A stretch of 10,826 bases of DNA, taken from contig JAZNZJ010000073.1 in assembly GCA_045594885.1 (NCBI GenBank), forward strand, positions 1 through 10,826, written 5' to 3'. How positions within the stretch are numbered: the first letter of the stretch is position 1; every line of letters starts with the position of its first letter. The DNA comes from Fimenecus sp045594885 (GTDB lineage: Bacteria; Bacillota; Clostridia; Oscillospirales; Acutalibacteraceae). Of this stretch, positions 1 to 6,523 are shown one piece after another. Below the pieces are notes generated by a model. That model searched no databases. It was not told the origin of the DNA and saw only the letters and a list, made by a program, of their open reading frames with translations. The translations under genes and the position numbers were made by a program.

Positions 1-2063
1 TTCTTTATGCAGATTTCAAAGCCCTTGAGATATATTTCACGAAGTGCTCTTTCAGATACTCTTGAATCATTATGAGTTCTGTTTGTTTCTTGATTATTAC
101 AAGCATAATGCTTGGGACAAGCCGACCCTCCACTGCTTTCAATACCCTCAACAGATGCCGCCGCCATAAGTCCTGAAAGCACGGGGTCTTCTGAAAAATA
201 CTCAAAGTTTCTACCACAAAGAGGACTGCGATGAATATTCATACCCGGTGCTAAAAGAATGTCGCTACCCTTTTCTTTCATTTCTTTGCTAATAAGTGTA
301 TAAACCTCTTTTACAAGGGCAGTGTCAAATGAACAAGCAAATGCTGTGCCGATTGGAATAAGTGAGCAATATGAAAGAAGTCTGATACCCGACGGACCGT
401 CAGTTGTGATTACTGCGGGCACACCCTTATCACGAAGACTTTGTGTAACTCCGCCGATTGCACCTGCATTACCCCTTGCACCGAGAGGTGAATCCATTTT
501 ATATGCACCTCTTGAAATTGCTTCAAGCTCATCAAGGTCAAGCTGTGCAACGAAATCGTCCATTGAAACAGTTCCGTCTTTCACGTCTTTTAACTTGTAG
601 CCCTTGTCACCTATCATTGGAATTGGTGCAGGGATTTTATCAAGAATAACCTGACGCAAATCATATTGCCTACAATTCACTTTTTCTTTATTAAGTCCAC
701 GTTCTGTATTTATGTAACGTTCAAATTCAACCTGTGGTGCAGATGTCTGTTCAAGTTCTTCAATCTGTACGGTTTCATCTTGATAAAAACTCCATACTTT
801 TTCTGCAGAACGTACATCATTACCCAAATAGAGCGAATATTCGCCCTTTTCCATCACATAAGAATACGCAAATCCGCTCACACCGTTATCGTCATAAGAA
901 GTAAAATATTCTTCGGGAATCTCAATTGTAAGCGTTTCACTCTTGCCACATTCAAGTGTGCCAGTCTTTGCAAAGCCTACAAGTTCTCTTGCGGGATTGC
1001 CAAGCTTTCCGCAAGGCTTCTCAACATAGACCTGAACAACCTCTTTACCGCTGAATTCCTTGCCTACATTCTTAACCTTACATTCAACTTTTACACCATT
1101 TTCGGTCTTTTTCGCCTTTTTAAACTTGATTTCAAAATCAGTATATGACAAACCGAAACCAAACGGATAAAGCACATCGTCCTTCTCAAAGGTTTCAAAC
1201 CAACGGTAGCCCACATAAATATCTTCTTTGTATTCGTTGTATTCAATCTTACCGAAGCAATCCGCTGATGGATAATCGTCATATTCCTCTGCGATTGTGT
1301 CAGAAAGTTTACCGCTTGGGCTTACTTTACCGCAAAGCAGGTCTGCAATTGCGTTTCCGCTTTCCATACCGCCCTGCCAAACTATCATAACTGCACCGAT
1401 TTTGTCGCCGTATTCTTCAAGCCATTCCATATCGATAATGCTACCGATATTGAGAAGTACTGTCACGCTGTCAAAATGCTCAGTAATCAAATCAAGACTT
1501 GCTTTTTCATTATCTGTGAGATAATAACTGCCCTTTTCAAGTGCATTTTCACGGTCTTCACCCGATGAACGACCAATAATATAAACCGCACTATCGCTCT
1601 TCTTTGATGCATCCTTTACAAGCTCTTCAGTAAGAGGCATATCGGGATAATAACGTGGCCAATGTCCCCAAAAGCCGTGGTCAATGGGGTTTTCGTCATT
1701 CCACTTTTTATAAATTTCAGCAAGTTCAGTATTAAGGGACAATTTTTCGCAATTATTTATACCCTCAACAAGATTTACACCATAGGGCTTTTTAACGTCA
1801 CCGCCCGAGCCGTAGCCTGTATAGAACCATTCATATTGACCTCTGCCGAATACTGAAAGCACCGCACCATCCTTATATGGTAATACTCCTTTATTTTTAA
1901 GAAGAACCGCAGTATCTGCCGCCGCACGACGTAAAAGTTGTGGCATACCGTCAGTTATTGTAACCTCACCGAGTGCCGCTTGAGCCTCTTCTTGTGAAAC
2001 TCCGCTTACAAGTTGTGTACCAAAGTTCACTACCTTTGACACAAGCTTTTTAAATATTGACAT
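1..2063 (-). CDS. Cytoplasmic GH3 glycoside hydrolase (beta-glucosidase-like), reversed domain order, 3' end cut by window
   Basis: The frame is open from an ATG at 2063 to the window edge (687 codons, no stop), so the C-terminus is missing. It probably removes beta-linked sugars from oligosaccharides. Domain order is reversed against classical GH3: the alpha/beta sandwich domain comes first (about 35-305, with GRSSGEDREN whose E169 aligns with the acid/base Glu, and YPFGFGLSY near 300). A fibronectin III-like domain follows (about 315-390), then the TIM barrel (TTDGPSGIR with D555, NIHRSPLCGRNFEYFSEDP, KHYACNNQETNR with K651-H652). The nucleophile Asp would lie beyond the edge. There is no signal peptide, so the enzyme is inferred to be cytoplasmic, acting on imported substrate. 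The start is supported by AAAGGAGA eight bases upstream and by a good promoter. Family assignment is firm; exact sugar specificity is not visible. Related in architecture to the surface GH3 at 7120-9987. Confidence 0.93.
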   Translation of the reverse strand, partial: MSIFKKLVSKVVNFGTQLVSGVSQEEAQAALGEVTITDGMPQLLRRAAADTAVLLKNKGVLPYKDGAVLSVFGRGQYEWFYTGYGSGGDVKKPYGVNLVEGINNCEKLSLNTELAEIYKKWNDENPIDHGFWGHWPRYYPDMPLTEELVKDASKKSDSAVYIIGRSSGEDRENALEKGSYYLTDNEKASLDLITEHFDSVTVLLNIGSIIDMEWLEEYGDKIGAVMIVWQGGMESGNAIADLLCGKVSPSGKLSDTIAEEYDDYPSADCFGKIEYNEYKEDIYVGYRWFETFEKDDVLYPFGFGLSYTDFEIKFKKAKKTENGVKVECKVKNVGKEFSGKEVVQVYVEKPCGKLGNPARELVGFAKTGTLECGKSETLTIEIPEEYFTSYDDNGVSGFAYSYVMEKGEYSLYLGNDVRSAEKVWSFYQDETVQIEELEQTSAPQVEFERYINTERGLNKEKVNCRQYDLRQVILDKIPAPIPMIGDKGYKLKDVKDGTVSMDDFVAQLDLDELEAISRGAYKMDSPLGARGNAGAIGGVTQSLRDKGVPAVITTDGPSGIRLLSYCSLIPIGTAFACSFDTALVKEVYTLISKEMKEKGSDILLAPGMNIHRSPLCGRNFEYFSEDPVLSGLMAAASVEGIESSGGSACPKHYACNNQETNRTHNDSRVSERALREIYLKGFEICIK

Positions 2064-2097
2064 AACCAAATCTCCTTTTTCAAGTTATAACAATAAA

Positions 2098-2126
2098 ATT
2101 ATAGCATAGAGAAAAATAAATATCAA
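2098..2126 (-). promoter_or_regulatory. Promoter of the cytoplasmic GH3 gene
   Basis: On the minus strand, -35 TTGATA (2126-2121), a 17-base spacer and -10 TATAAT (2103-2098), preceded by TGC, which makes an extended -10. It sits about 35 bases before the GH3 start, leaving a short leader with no room for a riboswitch. The 11-mer TATGCTATAAT recurs in the distal promoter of the other GH3 gene. Confidence 0.75.
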
Positions 2127-2142
2127 CATAAATACGACACAA

Positions 2143-2168
2143 AGCGGAGTGACCGAAGCCACCCCGCT
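2143..2168. repeat. GC-rich hairpin upstream of the GH3 promoter
   Basis: AGCGGAGTG and CACCCCGCT pair over nine positions with one mismatch around an eight-base loop. On the minus strand it is followed by only a weak T-rich stretch (TTTGTG), so it is a poor terminator. It lies just upstream of the GH3 promoter. It may be a degenerate dispersed repeat or an insulator; its role is unknown. Confidence 0.4.
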
Positions 2169-2239
2169 CTATGTTAGGAAGTGAATATATAAAAGAAAGG
2201 AGTCAAAAAAACAACAAAAAATTACAACAACATACAAAA

Positions 2240-2338
2240 CACTTCGCACTTCCCTTTCGAAGTGATTTTATTATACATCATTTATAATCACTTCTGCATA
2301 TACCCCCTGTTTTTTCACACAAGTGCGAAAAACACTTC
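2240..2338. repeat. Cluster of CACTTC/GAAGTG inverted repeats with competing hairpins
   Basis: Short matching arms recur: CACTTCG (2240-2246), CGAAGTG (2258-2264), AAGTGATT (2261-2268), AATCACTT (2286-2293), AAGTG (2321-2325) and CACTTC (2333-2338). The first and second can form a 7-bp stem and the third and fourth an 8-bp stem. Because 2261-2264 is shared, those two stems exclude each other. No convincing ORF lies here. It belongs to the gene-free interval 2064-2515 between trpS and the GH3 gene. Confidence 0.5.
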
Positions 2339-2398
2339 AATGTATCGGCAGATTATATATTAGGGTTAACCGATGAATAAATATATTTTTGATTTTTT

Positions 2399-2427
2399 CG
2401 GGTAGGCACGGAGACCTGCCCCTACAA
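2399..2427. repeat. Dispersed-repeat-like sequence (GGTAGGCACGGAGACCTGCCCC type)
   Basis: An imperfect palindrome whose ends GTAGG and CCCTAC can pair. On the minus strand it reads as GTAGGGGCAGGTCTCCGTGC. From memory, this sequence type is a scattered intergenic repeat in gut Clostridia. Only one copy occurs in this window, so the assignment rests on recognition rather than on an internal comparison. Confidence 0.45.
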
Positions 2428-2456
2428 ACAAACCTTTAATGGTATAAATAAAAGCA

Positions 2457-2482
2457 ACGGCGAGAGAAAATTCTCTCGCCGT
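2457..2482 (-). terminator. Terminator of trpS
   Basis: A perfect 12-bp inverted repeat, ACGGCGAGAGAA and TTCTCTCGCCGT, with a two-base centre (in practice a stem with a small loop). On the minus strand it is followed by the T-rich stretch TTGCTTTTATTTAT. It lies about 33 bases past the trpS stop codon. Confidence 0.8.
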
Positions 2483-2483
2483 T

Positions 2484-2516
2484 CATTTTGCACTTTGCGT
2501 TTTACATTTTGCACTT
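2484..2516. repeat. 12-base direct repeat at the 3' end of trpS
   Basis: CATTTTGCACTT occurs exactly twice (2484-2495 and 2505-2516), separated by the similar TTGC/TTTTAC text, giving a 21-base period. The inner copy overlaps the trpS stop codon. It looks like a short simple-repeat tract of the TTTTGCA/TTTTACA kind. Confidence 0.5.
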
Positions 2517-3522
2517 ATAACATATATAAACCTGACTTTTTCATAGCCTTTGTCAAAGTTCTCTGTGCAAATCGACTTGCCTTTTCTGCACCATTCTTTG
2601 CACATTCGTTAAGATATGCCTTATCATTTACAAGACGGTTGAATTCTGCCTTGAATGGACGCAATTCCTCAACAACTGCCTCTGCAACTGCGGATTTGAA
2701 ATCGCCGTAGCCCTTGCCGTCGAAATCCTTTTCAATCTGTTCATATGAAAGCCCTGTACAGCAAGAATAAATACCCATAAGGTTGTTAATTCCCTCTTTG
2801 CCCTCTGCATAGCGAACTTTTGCTTCGCTGTCAGTAACCGCACTCTTGATTTTCTTAACAATCACATTGTCATCATCAAGCATTGAAATGTAACTCTTTG
2901 GATTAGGGTCGGACTTACTCATTTTTGCCATTGGGTCTTGAAGTGACATTACCTTTGCACCAACCTTGCCAATAAATGGTTCTGGCATTGTGAAGGTCTT
3001 ACCGTAAACTGTGTTGAAACGGTCTGCAATATCACGTGCAATTTCAAGGTGCTGTTTCTGGTCAGCACCAATCGGCACGTAGTCCGCTTGATATAAAAGA
3101 ATATCTGCCGCCATAAGAATAGGATATGTAAACAAGCCTACATTGACATTTTCGGGGTGTTTTTCGCTCTTATCCTTAAACTGTGTCATTCTTGCCGCCT
3201 CACCGAATTGTGTGCAACAATTGAGAAGCCATGCAAGTTGTGCGTGCTGTGGCACATGGCTTTGAATAAATACTATACTTTCTTCAGGGTCAAGACCAAG
3301 AGCCAAAAGAATTGCATATAACTCCATTGTGTTTTTACGAAGTGTTGCGGGCTCGGGACGTACTGTAAGAGAATGCAAATCTGCAACCGCATAAAGACAA
3401 TTGTAGTCATCCTTCATATTTTTCCAGTTTTTTAGTGCACCAAGATAATTGCCCAAAGTTGGTGTACCTGTGGGCTGAATTGCACTTAAAACTATCTTTT
3501 TCTTTTCAACGGTGTTTTCCAT
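2515..3522 (-). CDS. trpS: Tryptophanyl-tRNA synthetase
   Basis: Class Ic aminoacyl-tRNA synthetase that charges tRNA-Trp with tryptophan in the cytoplasm. The Rossmann fold carries the HIGH-equivalent TLGN at residues 22-25, following the AIQPTGTP stretch typical of TrpRS, and the KMSKS loop is intact at 200-204. Other family signatures are visible, such as YPILMAADILLY, GADQKQHLE and the C-terminal helical region. At 335 residues it has normal bacterial length. I prefer ATG at 3522 over the upstream GTG at 3531, because the GTG lies inside the AAAAGGTGA ribosome binding site, which is well spaced for the ATG. The gene is monocistronic, with its own promoter about 40 bases upstream and its own terminator. 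The leader is too short for a T-box, which many Firmicute synthetases have. Nothing in it looks unusual. Confidence 0.98.
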   Translation of the reverse strand: MENTVEKKKIVLSAIQPTGTPTLGNYLGALKNWKNMKDDYNCLYAVADLHSLTVRPEPATLRKNTMELYAILLALGLDPEESIVFIQSHVPQHAQLAWLLNCCTQFGEAARMTQFKDKSEKHPENVNVGLFTYPILMAADILLYQADYVPIGADQKQHLEIARDIADRFNTVYGKTFTMPEPFIGKVGAKVMSLQDPMAKMSKSDPNPKSYISMLDDDNVIVKKIKSAVTDSEAKVRYAEGKEGINNLMGIYSCCTGLSYEQIEKDFDGKGYGDFKSAVAEAVVEELRPFKAEFNRLVNDKAYLNECAKNGAEKASRFAQRTLTKAMKKSGLYML

Positions 3523-3558
3523 ATGTATCACCTTTTCGCTAAAATTTGTATCCTATAT

Positions 3559-3587
3559 ATTAAACTATTTTTATTAAATTTTGTCAA
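3559..3587 (-). promoter_or_regulatory. Promoter of trpS
   Basis: On the minus strand, consensus -35 TTGACA (3587-3582), a 17-base spacer and -10 TTTAAT (3564-3559). Transcription would start roughly 30 bases before the trpS ATG, which leaves no space for a T-box or a Trp attenuator. Confidence 0.75.
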
Positions 3588-3661
3588 TATTAAATGCCAT
3601 AAAAGGTGGGGCGGACACAAAGTGATATGTGTCAGATAAATGGGGTTTGTGCCTATTCGTA

Positions 3662-3785
3662 TCATTCTGAGCGAAGCGACTGCATAGTGGCAGGCTTCCA
3701 CGCCTGCAGTGTCATTCTGAGCGAAGCGAAGAATCTCCCACCCCCTCAAACAAGAGATTCTTCGTCACTTCGTTCCTCAGAATGA
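3662..3785. repeat. Palindromic dispersed repeat element, TCATTCTGAGCGAAGCGA type
   Basis: An exact 18-base direct repeat occurs at 3662-3679 and 3712-3729. The second copy begins a long imperfect inverted repeat: 3711-3737 (ending GAAGAATCTC) pairs with 3753-3785 (starting GAGATTCTTCG and ending CAGAATGAC), with small insertions in the right arm. Between the two copies is a 6-bp hairpin, GCAGGC/GCCTGC (3690-3707). This sequence type is familiar as a scattered intergenic palindrome in many bacteria. Read as protein it gives the false EILRFAQND reading frame. It fills the gap between trpS and the 48-residue ORF; nothing else is visible in 3590-3845. Confidence 0.8.
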
Positions 3786-3844
3786 CAATACTTGCAGGTC
3801 GTATTTGTGGTAGGCTTATGTCTTGACCTCGCCGCAACTTTGCA

Positions 3845-3991
3845 TTACTGTTTTTCCTGACCCGTGTATGCGGCAACAAGCACTTTGAGTTGTTCAACAG
3901 TGTCAAATTGTGCACCCGATTCAACAATTGCACTTCTTATTGAAATTGGAAGAGAGTCAAAATATGCCTTTACATCTAAATTATTGTTCAT
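3845..3991 (-). CDS. 48-residue small protein of unknown function
   Basis: ATG at 3991 to TAA at 3845, encoding a soluble, mildly acidic 48-residue protein starting MNNNLDVKAYFDSLP. No signal peptide, membrane segment or cysteine is present. The pattern YFDSLPISIRSAIVESG followed by a T-V-E-Q-L-K helix suggests a compact two-helix fold, and it has the look of small conserved clostridial proteins of no known function, though I cannot name a family. The ribosome binding site GAGGTGA lies seven bases before the ATG, inside the right arm of the terminator-like hairpin that ends the ABC operon. The ORF is therefore probably expressed by readthrough, about 50 bases after the ATPase stop. Support is the good start signal and protein-like composition; no function is claimed. 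Confidence 0.6.
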   Translation of the reverse strand: MNNNLDVKAYFDSLPISIRSAIVESGAQFDTVEQLKVLVAAYTGQEKQ

Positions 3992-3998
3992 AAAAAAT

Positions 3999-4024
3999 CA
4001 CCTCGGTAATATTTTACCAAGGTG
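3999..4024 (-). terminator. Terminator of the ABC operon that also holds the small ORF's ribosome binding site
   Basis: CACCTCGGTAA (3999-4009) pairs with TTACCAAGGTG (4014-4024) across a four-base loop, with one G-U type mismatch. On the minus strand the stem is followed at once by ATTTTTT, a typical intrinsic terminator tail, and it starts about 15 bases after the ATPase stop. The distal arm contains GAGGTG, the ribosome binding site of the 48-residue ORF, so the folded stem would hide that site. Confidence 0.75.
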
Positions 4025-4039
4025 AAGCTTTTTTATTCA

Positions 4040-4783
4040 TTATAAAACCTTTGACAAGAAATCTTTAAGTCTTGGGTTTTGAGGATTTGTAAAGAATTCT
4101 TCGGGAGTATTTTCTTCAATGATTTTACCCTCGTCCATAAAGATAACTCTTGTACCAACCTCACGTGCAAAGCCCATTTCGTGAGTAACAACAACCATTG
4201 TCATACCCTCACGTGCAAGGTTTTTCATAACGTCCAATACTTCGCCGACCATTTCGGGGTCAAGGGCACTTGTAGGCTCGTCAAAAAGCATAACTTCGGG
4301 TTCCATGCAAAGTGCACGAACAATGGCAACACGTTGTTTCTGTCCGCCTGAAAGCTGACTGGGATACGCTTCTGCTCTATCTTCAAGACCTACACGGTCA
4401 AGAAGTTCAAGTGCCTGCTTTTCAGCCTCATTTTTATCCTTTTTCAAAAGTGTTTCGGGTGCTTTTGTCATATTTTTAAGCACGTTCATATTTGGGAACA
4501 AATTAAAGTGCTGAAACACCATTCCCATTCTTTGACGATGAGTGTTAATATTTGTCTTTTTAGCGGTAATATCAACACCGTCAAAATAAATTTTACCCGA
4601 GGTAGGAATTTCAAGAAGATTGAGTGAACGAAGAAATGTTGATTTACCCGAACCCGATGGACCGACAATTACAACAACCTCGCCTTTTTTAATTTCACAG
4701 TTAATGCCGTCAAGTGCCTTGACCACACCGCCGGTGTAGTGTTTTTTGAGGTTTTCAACTTTAATAAGTACATTATCTGTCAC
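4040..4783 (-). CDS. Polar amino acid ABC importer, ATP-binding subunit (GlnQ/HisP family)
   Basis: Cytoplasmic ATPase that powers uptake of a polar amino acid, working as a dimer on the permease encoded just upstream. All nucleotide-binding motifs are present: A-loop Tyr16, Walker A GPSGSGKST (41-49), Q-loop Gln91 in FQHFNLFP, signature LSGGQ (144-148), Walker B ending in D168-E169, D-loop SALD and H-loop His201. Its 247 residues are the usual family length. I chose GTG at 4783, preceded by GGAGG at ten bases; longer readings would begin inside the permease without a ribosome binding site. The start overlaps the permease stop by 11 bases, implying translational coupling. The family is certain; the substrate cannot be told from the ATPase. 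Confidence 0.96.
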   Translation of the reverse strand: MTDNVLIKVENLKKHYTGGVVKALDGINCEIKKGEVVVIVGPSGSGKSTFLRSLNLLEIPTSGKIYFDGVDITAKKTNINTHRQRMGMVFQHFNLFPNMNVLKNMTKAPETLLKKDKNEAEKQALELLDRVGLEDRAEAYPSQLSGGQKQRVAIVRALCMEPEVMLFDEPTSALDPEMVGEVLDVMKNLAREGMTMVVVTHEMGFAREVGTRVIFMDEGKIIEENTPEEFFTNPQNPRLKDFLSKVL

Positions 4784-5519
4784 TCTTACGCAACCTCCTC
4801 TCAAGAATACCAACAAGCCATGAAAGAATCATAACGAGAACAAGATAAATCGCCGCAACTGTAAGAAGCGGAATGAAATATTCGAAAGTTCTACCCGCAA
4901 TTGTGTTACCCGCTTTTGTAAGGTCGATAACACCTACATAACCTGCAACGGAAGTTTCTTTTAAAAGTGCTATAAACTCATTACAGAGTGTGGGAAGTAC
5001 TGCCTTAAACATTTGGGGAATAACGATAAATCGCATTGTCTGGAAATAGTTAAAGCCAAGACTACGTCCCGCTTCAAACTGACCGTGGTCAACTGACATA
5101 ATACCCGCACGGAAAATTTCGGCAACATAAGCACCCGAATTTATACCGAAGGCAAAAATTGCAACAAAAACACCATTATCAGCAGATGCAAAAATAACAA
5201 AATATGAAATCATCAACTGAACAACAACAGGAGTACCTCGGGTAACAGTCAAATAGAATTTACAGATTCCATTTAAAACTGCAAGTATATAATAACCAAC
5301 TCCGCCACGAAGTTTCATTGACTCTCTGTTCTTATCAAAGGATGTACGGATTGCCGCAACAATAATACCGAGAACAATACCGATTGCCAATGCACCAAAT
5401 GTTATGATAAAAGTATTTTGAAGACCAGTAATGATAAATTTATAACGGTCACCATCAATGATAACTCTTTGAAACTCCGCAACAAGTTCCATTAAAGCAC
5501 CAATAATATGGTCAAGCAT
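4773..5519 (-). CDS. Polar amino acid ABC importer, permease subunit (HisM/GlnP family)
   Basis: Integral membrane subunit of 248 residues that forms the transport channel, probably as a homodimer because only one permease gene is present. Hydrophobic segments occur near residues 29-57, 77-91, 98-128, 165-185 and 212-238. The cytoplasmic EAA loop that docks on the ATPase is visible at about 134-155 (EIFRAGIMSVDHGQFEAGRSLG), and the family signature RGTPVVVQL sits at about 94-102. The start ATG at 5519 has AGGAGA five bases upstream. It lies 76 bases after the binding protein gene, with an intervening hairpin, and overlaps the ATPase gene by 11 bases. The family assignment is firm; the substrate is not determined. 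Confidence 0.96.
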   Translation of the reverse strand: MLDHIIGALMELVAEFQRVIIDGDRYKFIITGLQNTFIITFGALAIGIVLGIIVAAIRTSFDKNRESMKLRGGVGYYILAVLNGICKFYLTVTRGTPVVVQLMISYFVIFASADNGVFVAIFAFGINSGAYVAEIFRAGIMSVDHGQFEAGRSLGFNYFQTMRFIVIPQMFKAVLPTLCNEFIALLKETSVAGYVGVIDLTKAGNTIAGRTFEYFIPLLTVAAIYLVLVMILSWLVGILERRLRKSDR

Positions 5520-5548
5520 AAATTCTCTCCTTTCGTAAACTGCAAAAA

Positions 5549-5575
5549 TTCAGGGTGGAAATGTCCCACCCTGAA
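5549..5575 (-). terminator. Partial terminator between binding protein and permease genes
   Basis: A perfect 10-bp stem, TTCAGGGTGG and CCACCCTGAA, with a seven-base loop. On the minus strand it is followed directly by TTTTTGC. It lies 21 bases past the binding protein stop and within the operon. I infer an attenuating terminator that keeps the binding protein in excess over the membrane parts, a common arrangement in ABC importer operons. Confidence 0.75.
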
Positions 5576-5595
5576 CAAAAATTTATAAATACGAA

Positions 5596-6417
5596 TTATT
5601 CTGCTGAAAGCTTGTATGGGTCAAGGTCTTTAATAGTTTGAATTTTGCTATCCTCTGAAACGATAACAACCTGAACACCCTTTGCGTATGAGTCTGAGAA
5701 ATCAACACTTTCAAGTCTTTCATCAGTAACTGTCATACCAGCCATACCCATTGAGTATATACCGGACTGAACACCTGGAATGATTGAGTCAAATGCAACG
5801 TTTTCAATAACAAGGTCATAACCGAGCTTGTCAGCGATAATCTTTGCAACTTCAACGTCGATACCATAATACATATCACCGTCAATGTACTCATATGGTG
5901 GGAATTCAGCATTTGTTGCCATAACAAGATTTGGCTTATCTGTATCTTCTGCTTTTACAGGAACACCAACAAGTGCTTCACCTGAATCATTGATATATTT
6001 GTCAACAATCTTCTTAACTGAACCATCATCGATAAGACCTTTAAGTGCTCCATTAACTGCATCTTTAAGCTCTGTATTGCCTTTTTGGAAGCATATAGCA
6101 TAATCTTCTTCTGCATATGCAGTTTCAAGAATTTTAAGACCTTCGTTAGCTGCTACATAAGCCTTTGCTGGTTCATTGTCAATAAGCACACAATCAACCT
6201 TGCCGTTTTTAAGAGCTTCAACTGCTACCGCACCATTATCATAAGGAACTGCTACCTCTTCACCGAAGTCCCAAGATGTGTAAAGGTGACCTGTTGTGTT
6301 TGTCTGAACACCAACTTTAAGTACATCTGCATCTTTATTACCACCACAAGCTGCGAATGAACTTACGATAAGTACAAGAGCGAAAACTACTGAAAGAACT
6401 TTAATCATTTTTTTCAT
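5596..6417 (-). CDS. Amino acid ABC importer binding lipoprotein with circularly permuted family 3 fold
   Basis: A surface lipoprotein (signal segment 1-23, lipobox FAAC with Cys24) that would capture an amino acid for the downstream permease. The halves are swapped against the normal SBP family 3 order. Residues 33-142 match the usual second part: GVQTNTTGHLY (lobe II phosphate/carboxyl loop), ALKNGKVDCVLIDNEPAKAYV with D80 (alpha-amino contact), YAICFQKGN and the C-terminal ALKGLIDDGSVKKIVDKY helix. A linker at about 143-162 follows. Residues 163-256 match the usual first part: LVMATNAEFPPYEY, GIDVEVAKIIADKLGY, FDSIIPGVQSG and MAGMTVTDER with R234 (carboxylate contact). The protein ends in KDLDPYKLSAE, where normal relatives continue into GVQ. 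The ligand motifs are all present, so it is probably functional. ATG 6417 follows an AAAGGAG site. Substrate is likely a polar amino acid. Confidence 0.93.
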   Translation of the reverse strand: MKKMIKVLSVVFALVLIVSSFAACGGNKDADVLKVGVQTNTTGHLYTSWDFGEEVAVPYDNGAVAVEALKNGKVDCVLIDNEPAKAYVAANEGLKILETAYAEEDYAICFQKGNTELKDAVNGALKGLIDDGSVKKIVDKYINDSGEALVGVPVKAEDTDKPNLVMATNAEFPPYEYIDGDMYYGIDVEVAKIIADKLGYDLVIENVAFDSIIPGVQSGIYSMGMAGMTVTDERLESVDFSDSYAKGVQVVIVSEDSKIQTIKDLDPYKLSAE

Positions 6418-6459
6418 TTTAAATCTACTCCTTTAAGTGATTTGAATTTTTATGAGGTG

Positions 6460-6487
6460 ATTATACAACATTATTCAAAAATGTCAA
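6460..6487 (-). promoter_or_regulatory. Consensus promoter of the ABC importer operon
   Basis: On the minus strand, perfect -35 TTGACA (6487-6482), a 16-base spacer and perfect -10 TATAAT (6465-6460), about 43 bases before the binding protein start. A promoter this strong normally needs a repressor, and palindromic candidates lie directly upstream (6488-6551). Confidence 0.85.
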
Positions 6488-6523
6488 GTATTTATACATA
6501 AAAATTTCAAAAATACGTAAAAA

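Noticed and set aside
5..217. Apparent frameshift or separate 70-residue frame at the left edge
   Set aside because: The GH3 frame from 2063 continues correctly to the edge (ETNRTHNDSRVSERALREIYLKGFEICIK); the other frame is only a shadow without a start signal.
666..1148. 160-residue plus-strand frame opposite the cytoplasmic GH3
   Set aside because: It is antisense to clearly coding sequence, begins without a ribosome binding site and has no family features.
3532..3660. T-box or Trp attenuator before trpS
   Set aside because: The promoter sits only about 40 bases before the start, and no T-box core motif or Trp-rich leader peptide is visible.
3528..3749. Reading frame containing EILRFAQND and its continuation
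   Set aside because: It is a translation of the dispersed palindromic repeat and the trpS promoter region; this peptide is a known artefact of that repeat type.
4079..4351. 90-residue plus-strand frame opposite the ABC ATPase
   Set aside because: Antisense to a gene with every ATPase motif intact, and it lacks its own start signals.
5596..6417. Binding protein as a truncated or fused pseudogene
   Set aside because: One uninterrupted frame has signal peptide, lipobox, both lobes and all ligand motifs; only the order is changed, so permutation explains it better than decay.
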